Of a DNA stretch of 44,840 nt, positions 30,453 to 38,612 are shown piece by piece. The notes beneath the pieces were generated by a model. The model searched no databases and was not told where the DNA came from. It worked only from the letters and a program-made list of their open reading frames with translations. Both the position numbers and the translations under genes were made by a program. The first letter of the stretch is position 1; the number at the start of each line of letters is the position of its first letter. The stretch covers positions 35,288-80,127 of the forward strand of contig JAKLJY010000025.1 of NCBI GenBank assembly GCA_023150895.1, read 5' to 3'. Source of the stretch: Myxococcota bacterium (GTDB lineage Bacteria > Myxococcota_A > Bradymonadia > UBA7976 > UBA1532).

Positions 30453-31063
30453 ATGCCACGCTGCGCGAGGAGTTCTGGAACCTCCCGAACTTCCTGACCC
30501 TCCTCCGCATCGCGATGATCCCCCTGGTGATGTTCTTCATCTGGGGCGGCGAACCCGAGGACTGCGTGATCGCCGGCTGGATCTACTCGGCGGCGACGCT
30601 GACCGACTTCTTCGACGGCTACCTGGCGCGGAAGCAGGGACTCGTCACGGTCATGGGCAAGTTCCTCGACCCGCTCGCGGACAAGCTGATCGTGATGGCC
30701 ATGCTGGTGATCCTCGTCGCGTTGCACCGGGTCGCGGGCTCGCTGGTCGTGCTGGTGCTGGCACGCGAGATCACCGTCACCGGCCTGCGCGCGGTCGCGT
30801 CCATCGAGGGCCTCGTCATCGACGCCGGGCAAGACGGCAAGGCCAAGACGGCCCTCCAGATGCTCGGCGTCCTGTGCCTGCTCGTCCACTACCCCTACGA
30901 GGTCTGGTTCTACGGCTTCTGGCCGTTGACGGTCGACTTCCACGTCGTCGGGACGTGGGTCCTGTGGGGGTCCGTCTTCTTCAGCCTCACGAGCGCGGCG
31001 GAGTACTTCCGCAAGTTCTTCGCTGCGCTCGATGCCAAGCGGCGCAACAGCGCCGCCGAGTGA
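30449..31063 (+). CDS. pgsA: CDP-diacylglycerol-glycerol-3-phosphate 3-phosphatidyltransferase
   Basis: A 204-residue inner-membrane enzyme that makes phosphatidylglycerol phosphate from CDP-diacylglycerol and glycerol-3-phosphate, the committed step to phosphatidylglycerol and cardiolipin. The CDP-alcohol phosphotransferase motif is complete: D56-G57-x2-A60-R61-x8-G70-x3-D74-x3-D78. The N-terminus NLPNFLTLLRI is typical of PgsA, and several hydrophobic helices follow. Length and motif spacing are normal. The start overlaps the stop of the lytic transglycosylase gene, and nadB follows ten bases after its stop. Confidence 0.94.
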   Translation: MNATLREEFWNLPNFLTLLRIAMIPLVMFFIWGGEPEDCVIAGWIYSAATLTDFFDGYLARKQGLVTVMGKFLDPLADKLIVMAMLVILVALHRVAGSLVVLVLAREITVTGLRAVASIEGLVIDAGQDGKAKTALQMLGVLCLLVHYPYEVWFYGFWPLTVDFHVVGTWVLWGSVFFSLTSAAEYFRKFFAALDAKRRNSAAE

Positions 31064-31073
31064 GCCTTTTCGC

Positions 31074-32663
31074 ATGATCCTCGACACCGACGTTCTGGTG
31101 CTCGGGTCCGGCATTGCCGGGCTCTCGACCGCCCTCTCCCTGGCCGAGACCTGCGAGGTCACCCTCGCCACCAAGCGAGAGGCCTTCGAGGCCAACACCC
31201 ACTACGCCCAGGGTGGCATTTCCAGCGTGCTCGGCGCGGACGACGCGTTCGAACTCCACGTCGAGGACACCCTCGTGGCGGGGGCCGGGCTCTGCAAGCC
31301 GGACACGGTGCAGCTCTGCGTCGAGCGGGGTCCCGCCGCCGTCCGGGCGCTCGTGGAATGGGGGGTCGCGTTCGACCGAGGGGGCGACGGCACCTTCGAC
31401 CTCGGACGCGAGGGCGGCCACAGCCGGCGACGCGTCCTGCATGCGGGCGACATCACGGGGCGGGAGGTCGAGAAGGCGTTGCTGGCGGCGTTGGGCGCAC
31501 ATCCCAACGTGCGGCTCCTGCCGTACCACCACGGCGTCGACCTCATCACGAGCCACCGGCACCTCGGTACCGGCGGCCCGAGGCGATGTGTGGGCGCGTA
31601 TGTCCTCGACGCGGAAGGGCGGCGGGTCGTGACGGTCCGGGCCCGCGCGACCGTGCTCGCCACGGGTGGGGCGGGCAAGGTCTACCGCTACACGACCAAC
31701 CCGGACGTCGCGACGGGTGACGGCGTGGCCATGGCCTACCGCGCCGGTGCGCGGGTCGCCAACCTCGAGTTCTTTCAGTTTCACCCGACGTGCCTTTACC
31801 ACCCGCTCGGCAACAGCTTTCTCATCAGCGAGGCGTTGCGCGGCGAGGGCGGCATCCTGCGGACGCGGGCCGGGCGGCCCTTCATGGACGAGGTTCACCC
31901 GCTCAAGAGCCTTGCGCCGCGGGACATCGTCGCCCGCAACATCGACCGCGTGCTCAAGGAGACGGGCGACGATTTCGTCCTGCTCGACATGACCCACCTG
32001 CCCGGCGACTTCCTCGCCGAGCGATTTCCCAACATCCACGAGCGCTGCTTGCAGCTCGGCATCGATATGCGGCGCGATCCCATCCCGGTCGTCCCCGCCG
32101 CCCACTACATGTGCGGCGGCGTCGTGACCGACCACCGCGCCCGGACGAGCATCGGCGACCTCTACGCGGTCGGAGAGGTCGCGTGCACCGGCCTGCACGG
32201 GGCCAACCGGCTGGCGAGCAACAGCCTGCTCGAGGGCGTCGTCTTCGCGCGCATCGCCGCGGAGGAGATCCGGGACCGCATGGATCGCAGCGCGCCCCGT
32301 CCCGACCTGCCCGCCTGGGAGTCCGTCACCGTTCGGGCGCCGGACGAAGGCGTCATCATCGCCCAGAACTGGAAGGAGATCCGGACGTTCATGTGGAACT
32401 ACGTCGGCATCGTCCGCAGCGACACGCGCCTCGCCCGCGCGCGCCGACGCGTCGAGATGCTGCGCGAGGAGATCCACGAGTACTACTGGAACCACCACCT
32501 GACGTCCGACCTCCTCGAACTGCGAAATCTCGCACTGGTGGCCGAGCTGATCATCCGGTGCGCCCGCCTGCGCAAAGAGAGCCGGGGGCTGCACTTCACG
32601 ACCGACTACCCGGAGCGCAGCGACGCCCGGTTCGGCTCCGACACGATTCTCGAGGGTCTCTGA
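31074..32663 (+). CDS. nadB: L-aspartate oxidase
   Basis: A 529-residue cytoplasmic flavoenzyme that oxidises L-aspartate to iminoaspartate, the first step of de novo NAD synthesis; NadA would use the product. The FAD-binding start LVLGSGIAGLSTAL is at residues 8-21. Also present are THYAQGGISSVLG, HSRRRVLHAGDITGREVEKA, VLATGGAGKVYRYTTNP, FFQFHPT, HYMCGGVVTDHRARTSI and GANRLASNSLLEGVVF, all in the usual order of NadB/succinate-dehydrogenase flavoproteins. I chose ATG 31074, where the first beta-strand begins, over ATG 31032, which would overlap pgsA. A T8 run lies four bases after the stop but lacks a clear stem. Confidence 0.96.
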   Translation: MILDTDVLVLGSGIAGLSTALSLAETCEVTLATKREAFEANTHYAQGGISSVLGADDAFELHVEDTLVAGAGLCKPDTVQLCVERGPAAVRALVEWGVAFDRGGDGTFDLGREGGHSRRRVLHAGDITGREVEKALLAALGAHPNVRLLPYHHGVDLITSHRHLGTGGPRRCVGAYVLDAEGRRVVTVRARATVLATGGAGKVYRYTTNPDVATGDGVAMAYRAGARVANLEFFQFHPTCLYHPLGNSFLISEALRGEGGILRTRAGRPFMDEVHPLKSLAPRDIVARNIDRVLKETGDDFVLLDMTHLPGDFLAERFPNIHERCLQLGIDMRRDPIPVVPAAHYMCGGVVTDHRARTSIGDLYAVGEVACTGLHGANRLASNSLLEGVVFARIAAEEIRDRMDRSAPRPDLPAWESVTVRAPDEGVIIAQNWKEIRTFMWNYVGIVRSDTRLARARRRVEMLREEIHEYYWNHHLTSDLLELRNLALVAELIIRCARLRKESRGLHFTTDYPERSDARFGSDTILEGL

Positions 32664-32672
32664 TTTTTTTTG

Positions 32673-32701
32673 TTGCGGGCCGTCCAGCGTCAGCGTATAA
32701 C
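32673..32701 (+). promoter_or_regulatory. Promoter of tRNA-Gly
   Basis: TTGCGG (32673-32678), a 17-base spacer and TATAAC (32696-32701, five of six). The predicted start is near 32708, about eleven bases before the tRNA, the same geometry as at tRNA-Ile2. Confidence 0.6.
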
Positions 32702-32718
32702 GCTCACACCTTGGCGCT

Positions 32719-32790
<72 letters not shown>

Positions 32791-32795
32791 CCCCG

Positions 32796-32835
32796 AAAGC
32801 CCCGGTCGCAAACGCGGCCGGGGCTTTTTGTTTTT
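32796..32835 (+). terminator. Rho-independent terminator after tRNA-Gly
   Basis: A 14-bp stem (AAAGCCCCGGTCGC paired with GCGGCCGGGGCTTT, one G-T wobble) with loop AAAC, followed by TTG and TTTTT. It is a textbook terminator. Its A-rich left arm could also serve the minus-strand TolC operon, which ends 40 bp further on. Confidence 0.9.
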
Positions 32836-32875
32836 CGGCGCCCGCCGCACCGCGAAATCTCAACCCACGGCGCGG

Positions 32876-34120
32876 TCAGGGACCGGCGGCGAGTCCCAAC
32901 GCGGCCGCGAGCTCGGCGGCGGCGACGTCGACCTCGTAGTCGGCTTCGATGACGCCATCCTCGTGGTCGCGCAGGCGCTTGGCGAGGCTCGCGAGTTCAT
33001 CGGGCGATGCACCGGCCGCTTCACCGCGCGCGAGAAGCGCGGCGGCGGCGTCGACGTCGGCGCGGCGCGCATCGAGTCGCGAACGGTCTTCCACCGCCGC
33101 CTCGTAGGCGGCATGCGCCGCGCGAACGGCCGATCGCGTCGCTTCGACCGTCGCATCGGCGACGGCCCGCTTGTGTTCGGCCTCGGCGGTGGCGAGGTCC
33201 CCGGCGTCCTGGCCGGGAAGGGGCAGCGCAATCCCGAACTGAAGCTGGATTCGGTCTCGCCGCTGGCCGCCAGCGCTGTCCTCGACCCAGCCGAGTTGCA
33301 CGAAGGTCGGCCAGATCCACTGACCGCGCCGCTCGGCGAAGGCGGCCGCATCCGCCTCCCAAGCCTCGGCCCGGGCCGCGGCGATGGCCGGGTGCGTGGC
33401 AGCCACCTCGGGGGCGCCCGCGGGCGGCGCGCAGCGGTCACCGTCGACCGGTGGGGCGCCGGTTCGGGCTGTCCAGACCGCGGCGAGCCGGGTCGCGCGC
33501 CGCTCGGCCGCGTCCGCGACGTCCGTGGCGGTCGCCGACTCGAGGCGCGCGGCGGCGTGGGAGACGGCCGTGGCCGTGCCTGCCTGGAGCCGTTGACCGA
33601 TGAGTTCGAGCCTGCGCGCCGCGTCGGCGGCGGCGGCGCGGGCAAGGCGTGCGTGTCGGGTCGCTCGCAGTAGCTCCGCATGGGCCACGCGAGCCTCGAG
33701 CGCGAACTCGACCTCGAGCGCGCGGACCTCGGCGGCGCTCAGGACGACGCGCGCCTCCGCGGCGGAGGTCTCGGCGCCGGGCACGCCGAGGCCCGGCAAT
33801 CGGAGCCTCAGCGCAATCTCGCTCTCCCGGCCGAAGTCCCTCAGGTTGTCGCCGGCGCGAATCTCCGGCGCGTCCCAGGCACCGGCCGCCGCGATGTCTG
33901 CGCGACCGACGGCGGCCCCCTGTCGGGCGGCCCGCAGGAGCGGGGCCCGGTCGAGCAGCACCGCGAGCGAGGCGTCGCACCCGCGCGGTGCGGACGATGA
34001 TTCCACGACCGCGACCGGCGGGCCGGGCAGGGGAGCGTCGGCTTCGGTTCGCAACGCAGCGGGCGGGTGGTAGCAGCCCGTGAGGACGATGAGGCCCCCC
34101 GTGGCGAGGCGGTAGTTCAC
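32876..34120 (-). CDS. TolC-family outer-membrane efflux lipoprotein
   Basis: A 414-residue outer-membrane channel of the TolC/OEP family. GTG 34120 starts a short lipoprotein signal (YRLATGGLIVLTGC, Cys16). The mature chain is dominated by long Ala/Arg/Glu helices (for example EVRALEVEFALEARVAHAEL and VRAAHAAYEAAVEDRSRLDA) in two similar halves, each with a likely barrel strand segment (SEIALRLRLPGLGVPG and DRIQLQFGIALPLPGQDAG). It is slightly short for the family. The start overlaps the stop of the HlyD-fusion gene (GTGA), so the exit duct and its periplasmic adaptor are co-translated. It is the last gene of the VTC operon. The substrate is unknown. Confidence 0.9.
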   Translation of the reverse strand: MNYRLATGGLIVLTGCYHPPAALRTEADAPLPGPPVAVVESSSAPRGCDASLAVLLDRAPLLRAARQGAAVGRADIAAAGAWDAPEIRAGDNLRDFGRESEIALRLRLPGLGVPGAETSAAEARVVLSAAEVRALEVEFALEARVAHAELLRATRHARLARAAAADAARRLELIGQRLQAGTATAVSHAAARLESATATDVADAAERRATRLAAVWTARTGAPPVDGDRCAPPAGAPEVAATHPAIAAARAEAWEADAAAFAERRGQWIWPTFVQLGWVEDSAGGQRRDRIQLQFGIALPLPGQDAGDLATAEAEHKRAVADATVEATRSAVRAAHAAYEAAVEDRSRLDARRADVDAAAALLARGEAAGASPDELASLAKRLRDHEDGVIEADYEVDVAAAELAAALGLAAGP

Positions 34121-36108
34121 GGCTGGTGCGTCGCCAACGTCGCGAGGCGGGGGGGGGCGTCGCCCGTGTCGAACAGAACGATCACCCGCCCGGAGGGCTC
34201 CCGCGCGATGCCCTCGGGCTTGAACCCCTCGAAGTCGCCGAGTTTGACGGGCGTCGTACTCGGGCTCGAGAGCGAGAGCCGCCAGGCAGAGCCGCACGGC
34301 GGGCCTTCAGGGAGCGTTGACGTCAGGTACAGATCGCCGTCGGCGAGGAAGAGGTCGCTCACGCCGCCCGGCGCCTGCGCCCGGCAGGTGGGCAACGGGA
34401 CGGTCCGGTACGGTTCGAGCGTCAGTCCTGCGAGCTTTTTCGGGCCGCCCGCGAGTTTCAGGCGGTGGAGCCGTGCCTGACCCGCGGAGTCCGCCGGGGC
34501 CTTGAGCCCGATGAGAAGATCCTCGCCGTAGGCGGTCATCCCCTCGATGTCGAGCAGCGCGGTGAAGCCCAGCGCCTCGAGCTGCTCGGGCCCAAGCGAC
34601 GCCGAGAGGGTCTCGTAGAGCGGGACAGCCTCGACGACTTCGAGCGCACGCGGCTCGGCCTTCACCGTCGCTCGAATGAGCAACTGGCGCTTCTTCGGTC
34701 GTCGCCCCTTCTGGCTCAGGCTCTGCGACGCGAGCAGGTAGACGCTGCCGTCCGCGCCCCGCGTGACGGACTCGAGATCCGAGACCGTTTCGAGGCCGAT
34801 GAGGGGCACCGGATCGGGATCGAGGCCCTTGGCCGGATCGAGCGTGAAGACCCACGGCGGGGATTCGTCGGCGCTGGCCGGCCCGGTGTCGTCGCTGACC
34901 ACGAGGAATCGGGACCACTCGGGCAGGTAGAGCAGCCCGCTGCCTTCGAACCGGGTCCGCGCGCGGAGGCTGTCGGGCACGGGGAGCAGCGGGGGCGCGT
35001 CGGCGGGGGGCACGGCGGCGACGGCCCCCCCGGCGCCCGCCTGCATGGCGACGCTGAGCGCCTCGCCGATGAGAAGCGGGGCCTCGGCCTGCGCCGGGAC
35101 GTCGATGTAGACCGGTCGCCCGAAGCGGGGGCGGTCCGGGAACTGCCAGAGGTGCACCGGCATCTCGACGACCTCGGAGCCGACGGCGCGGACGACGCCG
35201 TGAATCTCGTGGCCCCGTTCTTTCGGACGCGCGACGATGGCGGCCCCGGGCTTGAACGCGCGCGCGGCCTCTTCCGGGGCGTAGGCGACGACGCGGGCGC
35301 CCGTGGTGCCGACCATCTGCACGACCGGTTCGCCCGCGCGGGCTGCGTCTCCGCTCGCCCGGAAGACCTGGGTGATCTGCCCGTCGACGGGGGCGCGCAG
35401 CGTGGCGCGGGAGCGGACTTCGAGCAGGCCGGCGATCCGCGCCGCCTGGGTCTCGAGTCGGGCGCGCACGGGGCGGACCTTGGCGGCGACGACCTCGTCG
35501 GAGATCTGCGCCAGCGCGGTGTCCACCTGGCTTGCGAGGCCCGACCAGGCCTGTTGGACCTCAGGGGCGTGGCGGCTCGCTTCGGTCAGGGCCGCCTGTC
35601 GCGCACGCAGCTCAGCGACTCGGTCGGCCTCGGCGAGACCGTCCCGGACCACGCTGTCGAGGCGCTGAAGCTGCTCACGCAATGACCCGATCTCGGCCCG
35701 ACTCGCGGCCTCGTCCCCGCGCGCGGCGGCCAGCGCAGCCCGTGCCCGGGCGAGCTCGGTGACGAGGGAACGCCGCTGCTCACGGACGGCCTCCTGCGCC
35801 TCCGCGGCGACGGCGTCGGCCTCCGCAAGGAACTCTTCATAGATGCCCCGCTCGACGTTGATCTCCGCGTCGACGACGTCCGTCGCGAGCTGGAGAAGGG
35901 CGTCGCCCGTCCGCACGATGTCGCCGGGTCGCACGAAAACGGCGGTGACCCGCCCGTCGAGCGCGGGTCCGAGCAGATGCCGCGGGGCGTCGACGATGCC
36001 GGGGATCGCGCCTCGCTGCGGCGTGTTCCGGCTCCACAGCCCGAACGCCCCGAAGGCCGTGAGGCCCCAGACGAGATAGGTCAGGCGTTTGCGGGTCTCG
36101 AGTCTCAT
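34117..36108 (-). CDS. HlyD-type adaptor fused to a DUF3616-like beta-propeller
   Basis: A 663-residue protein joining two parts not usually seen together. Residues 10-27 form an inner-membrane anchor. Residues about 45-360 form a membrane fusion protein: a split biotinyl-lipoyl domain (GRVTAVFVRPGDIVRTGDAL and RAPVDGQITQVFRASGDAAR), a long coiled-coil hairpin between them (about 85-230) and a beta-barrel part. After a Pro-rich hinge (about 366-378), residues 385-655 resemble DUF3616/SdiA-like propellers: FEGSGLLYLPEWSRFLVVSD, SDLESVTRGADGSVYLLAS, LLDIEGMTAYGEDLLIGLKA and KPEGIAREPSGRVIVLFDTG. Each of these carries an E-[GS] blade motif. Overlaps of four bases on both sides tie it to DUF4956 and TolC. 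The propeller probably sits in the periplasm at the adaptor's C-terminus. Confidence 0.88.
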   Translation of the reverse strand: MRLETRKRLTYLVWGLTAFGAFGLWSRNTPQRGAIPGIVDAPRHLLGPALDGRVTAVFVRPGDIVRTGDALLQLATDVVDAEINVERGIYEEFLAEADAVAAEAQEAVREQRRSLVTELARARAALAAARGDEAASRAEIGSLREQLQRLDSVVRDGLAEADRVAELRARQAALTEASRHAPEVQQAWSGLASQVDTALAQISDEVVAAKVRPVRARLETQAARIAGLLEVRSRATLRAPVDGQITQVFRASGDAARAGEPVVQMVGTTGARVVAYAPEEAARAFKPGAAIVARPKERGHEIHGVVRAVGSEVVEMPVHLWQFPDRPRFGRPVYIDVPAQAEAPLLIGEALSVAMQAGAGGAVAAVPPADAPPLLPVPDSLRARTRFEGSGLLYLPEWSRFLVVSDDTGPASADESPPWVFTLDPAKGLDPDPVPLIGLETVSDLESVTRGADGSVYLLASQSLSQKGRRPKKRQLLIRATVKAEPRALEVVEAVPLYETLSASLGPEQLEALGFTALLDIEGMTAYGEDLLIGLKAPADSAGQARLHRLKLAGGPKKLAGLTLEPYRTVPLPTCRAQAPGGVSDLFLADGDLYLTSTLPEGPPCGSAWRLSLSSPSTTPVKLGDFEGFKPEGIAREPSGRVIVLFDTGDAPPRLATLATHQP

Positions 36109-36791
36109 ATTTCGGTGTGCGCGTCTTCGAGGAGAAGGCTGAGACCCTGGATCCCCGGCAGCGTCTCGAGCGCGGCGACGAGCTTCTCGTGGGTCGTCTG
36201 GGCCTTGAGCTTCACCTGGTACGCATATTCGAGCGTTTCACCCTGCGCCAGGTCGCGCAGGGCCACCAGCACGAAGTGCTCGCAATGCGCGCCGAGCAGG
36301 GCACGAACGTCGTCGCCGGAGGCCCCCTTGCGCGGCAACCAGAAACGAAGCAATCCGTCGTACCGCAGACGTCGACCGAAGGGCGACCACTGGAGGAGAA
36401 ACGCCGCGCCGCAGAACGAGAGCGTTCCGAAGAGCGCCGACGGGTAACTCTTGACGCCCGTGGCGAGGCCGACGGCGAGCGCCGCAAACATGAAGACCAT
36501 GTCCCGCGGATCCCGGATGCTCGTGCGATACCGGACGAGGGCCATCGTGCCCATGATCCCGAGGCCGCGCGCGAGGTTGTCGCCGATGGCCATCATCAGC
36601 ATGGCGGCCACCAGCGCGCTGAGCACCATCGCCTGCACGAACCCCCGGCTGTACGACATGCCCTCGTAAGTGCGCTCGTAGGTGAAAGCGACGACCTGCG
36701 ACAGGGCGAACGCAGACATGAGCGTCAGCGCGGCGGCCTCCCACGTCGTTTCGCCGGGCGCGGTGTTCAGGATCGTCAGCAGCTCGTTCAC
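36105..36791 (-). CDS. DUF4956 membrane protein
   Basis: A 228-residue inner-membrane protein of the DUF4956 family. The N-terminal half has about four hydrophobic helices (for example FVQAMVLSALVAAMLMMAIG and MVFMFAALAVGLATGV). The family hallmark GIMGTMALVRYRTSIRDPRD lies between helices two and three. The C-terminal 80 residues form a small soluble alpha/beta domain (HFVLVALRDLAQGETLEYAY onward, then HEKLVAALETLPGIQGLSLL). Members commonly lie next to a VTC-domain gene, as here, with the two starts and stops overlapping (GTGA). It probably works with the VTC protein at the membrane. Its biochemical role is not established. Confidence 0.93.
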   Translation of the reverse strand: MNELLTILNTAPGETTWEAAALTLMSAFALSQVVAFTYERTYEGMSYSRGFVQAMVLSALVAAMLMMAIGDNLARGLGIMGTMALVRYRTSIRDPRDMVFMFAALAVGLATGVKSYPSALFGTLSFCGAAFLLQWSPFGRRLRYDGLLRFWLPRKGASGDDVRALLGAHCEHFVLVALRDLAQGETLEYAYQVKLKAQTTHEKLVAALETLPGIQGLSLLLEDAHTEI

Positions 36792-37576
36792 GTCGGGCGC
36801 TCCCGGAGCCAGTAGGCCGGTTCGCGAAGACCGACGGGCTCGCGCACGCCCGGCACCGTCGACTCCATGACGGTGCAGAACTTGCTGAACCCGGTCCGGA
36901 TCAGCCCGAACCGCCGCACGATGTCACTCATCCAGAGCGGCACGGCGGTCGTACACTTGAGTTCCAGAATGACGCCGGAGAAAGGCAGGCCGAACCGGAT
37001 ACCGCCGTCCACCGGCCGCCAGCCCGGTTCGTGCATCGGGACGTGCCATCCCGCGGCACGCCGACCGCACAACTCGAAATCGAACGTCACGCGTCCGTAG
37101 TCGTCCACCTCGCTGACGAACGCCTCGCGGGCGTACTTCACGACGCAGATCGGCTCGGCGCCCCAGGTGCGCATGCGGCGGATGAACTCCTCCAGGTGGC
37201 GGCGGTCACGCTCCGTCCGCGCAATCTCCAGACCACGCGGCGACAGCAGGACGTCCGGGTAGGCCTCCTGCGGCACGGCGACCCGGATCTTGGAGATGAC
37301 GTCCTTCAACCGACGCTTGCATTCGACGAAGTACGGACCGGTCACGTACCGCCGAATCCGCAATTTGAACCGACGAGCGGCTTCTTCCCGCGTCTGGTTG
37401 TAGAAGTCGAAGCGTGGCGTGTCCAGGTACAGGCTCGAGATCAGATACGGGCCGCGTGCGCTCGCCGAATCGGGGCGCACATAGGGGAGCACCGCCTCTC
37501 GCACCATCGGGGCGAGCGCCGGCGGTAATCGATACTTCATCTCGTACCGCTCGATGACCAGTTCAGTATTGGACAC
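36788..37576 (-). CDS. VTC-domain protein (polyphosphate polymerase-like)
   Basis: A 262-residue protein with a VTC domain, the tunnel-fold catalytic domain of yeast polyphosphate polymerase Vtc4. The tunnel motifs are present: ERYEMKYRLP at the start, SSLYLDTPRFDFY, RRFKLRIRRY, YFVECKRRLKDVISKIR, VVKYAREAF, and the closing metal-binding Glu in VILELKCTTAVP. No signal peptide or membrane helix is seen, so it should act on the cytoplasmic face, near its partner DUF4956. The start is GTG 37576; the first motif begins within ten residues. It heads the four-gene operon. Whether it makes polyphosphate, or has been adapted to modify another polymer, cannot be read from sequence. Confidence 0.93.
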   Translation of the reverse strand: MSNTELVIERYEMKYRLPPALAPMVREAVLPYVRPDSASARGPYLISSLYLDTPRFDFYNQTREEAARRFKLRIRRYVTGPYFVECKRRLKDVISKIRVAVPQEAYPDVLLSPRGLEIARTERDRRHLEEFIRRMRTWGAEPICVVKYAREAFVSEVDDYGRVTFDFELCGRRAAGWHVPMHEPGWRPVDGGIRFGLPFSGVILELKCTTAVPLWMSDIVRRFGLIRTGFSKFCTVMESTVPGVREPVGLREPAYWLRERPT

Positions 37577-37988
37577 GTCGTCAGCCTAACCGTGGCCTCG
37601 GGGGGCCGCAATATTCGAAGCGCCGGTCCACTGGCGGCCCCGACCGGTTTTCGGCGGGCTCGGCCGAAATCGGGGCGTCACCCGTCTGTCACCGGCCTGT
37701 CGCCGCAGTGTTGCGCAACGATGAAGCAAAAATCGCGCCACGCGCCGAACCCGATCGGCCGCCGAACACCGCGTTCGGGCCGCCCGCCGGCCTTGGCAGC
37801 GGCGCCACGGGTGTAGCGATGGCTTGGCATCCCCGGGTTCCTTGGGACTCATGCTGGGAATCCGGTCTACCGATAGGGCATATTGGTGGCGCGAAATCCG
37901 GTTGCGTCGCGCACGGCCGGTCGGCGGAACGTCGACGGGTCGAGATCAGAAGCGCGTGGCGGGACCCCGGAGAGAGGAGCGAGACGGC
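37577..37988. promoter_or_regulatory. 412-bp divergent intergenic region between VTC and polysaccharide operons
   Basis: The only long gap in the window. Visible elements: TTGCGG-17 bases-TAGGCT on the minus strand (37611-37583), which would start the VTC transcript at or next to its GTG; an inverted repeat TTTCGGC/GCCGAAA with a seven-base loop (37649-37669); a ten-base palindrome GTTGCGCAAC (37710-37719); and CATATT near 37890 as a weak plus-strand -10 candidate. A purine-rich ribosome site (GAGAGAGGAG) sits ahead of GTG 37989. No open frame here looks coding. The palindrome and inverted repeat could be operators for one or both operons. Confidence 0.5.
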
Positions 37989-38612
37989 GTGCGACGGAAG
38001 ATTCGGGGAGTAGGGGCGCTCGGGCGGATCTGGCTGGCGGCGCTGGTCGCCGTTCTCTCGACCACGGCGAGCGGGTGCGGGGGGCTCTCCCGCGCCGCGC
38101 TCTACGAAGGGCCGCCCCTCGCCGAGCCGGAGTACCGTCTCGGGGTCGCCGACGTCATCGCCATCACCGTGCGGGACAATCCGTCCTTCTCGGTCGAAGA
38201 GGCGATCGTCCGGCCGGATGGTCACGTCACGCTGCCGATGGTGGACGATCTGCGCGTGGTCGGCCTGACCCCCGCTCAGGTCCGCGCCGAAGCGGCGCGA
38301 CGGCTCGAGGCGTACATCAAACAGCCCATCGTCACGGTCAGCCTCGTCCAGCTCAACAGCTACGAGTTCTACGTCCTCGGTCGGGTCAACGCCCCCAACC
38401 GCTACGTGTCGACCCGCCTCGTGACCGTGCTTCAAGCCCTGGCGATGGCCGGTGACGTCACGCCGTACGCCACGCCGGAGAACATCGTCGTCATTCGACG
38501 GTTCCCCGACGGGCAGCGCCGGGTCCATGTCGACTATCCGGCCGTCGTCGACGGCACGCGCCTGTCGGACAACATCCATCTCGAAACCGGCGATGTCGTT
38601 TTTGTCCCCTGA
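37989..38612 (+). CDS. Short OPX (Wza-like) polysaccharide export lipoprotein
   Basis: A 207-residue outer-membrane polysaccharide export lipoprotein. GTG 37989, with GGAG nine bases upstream, starts a signal ending STTASGC (lipobox Cys). The PES domain begins YRLGVADVIAITVRDNPSF with VRPDGHVTLPMVDDLRVVGL, and is followed by one SLBB-type domain (YEFYVLGRVNAPNRYVSTRL). The chain stops right after GDVVFVP. It therefore lacks the further domains and the C-terminal outer-membrane helix of E. coli Wza, and cannot form its own outer pore. In Myxococcus such short OPX proteins work with a separate beta-barrel, and the next gene encodes one. The 3' end overlaps that gene by 20 bases. Confidence 0.92.
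   Translation: MRRKIRGVGALGRIWLAALVAVLSTTASGCGGLSRAALYEGPPLAEPEYRLGVADVIAITVRDNPSFSVEEAIVRPDGHVTLPMVDDLRVVGLTPAQVRAEAARRLEAYIKQPIVTVSLVQLNSYEFYVLGRVNAPNRYVSTRLVTVLQALAMAGDVTPYATPENIVVIRRFPDGQRRVHVDYPAVVDGTRLSDNIHLETGDVVFVP

Noticed and set aside
32667-32674. T8 tract after nadB as a terminator
   Set aside because: No stable stem precedes it; the real terminator is after tRNA-Gly.
37801-37920. Sigma-54 promoter ahead of the polysaccharide operon
   Set aside because: TGGCA-like words occur (near 37833 and 37898) but none has a GC at the required spacing.
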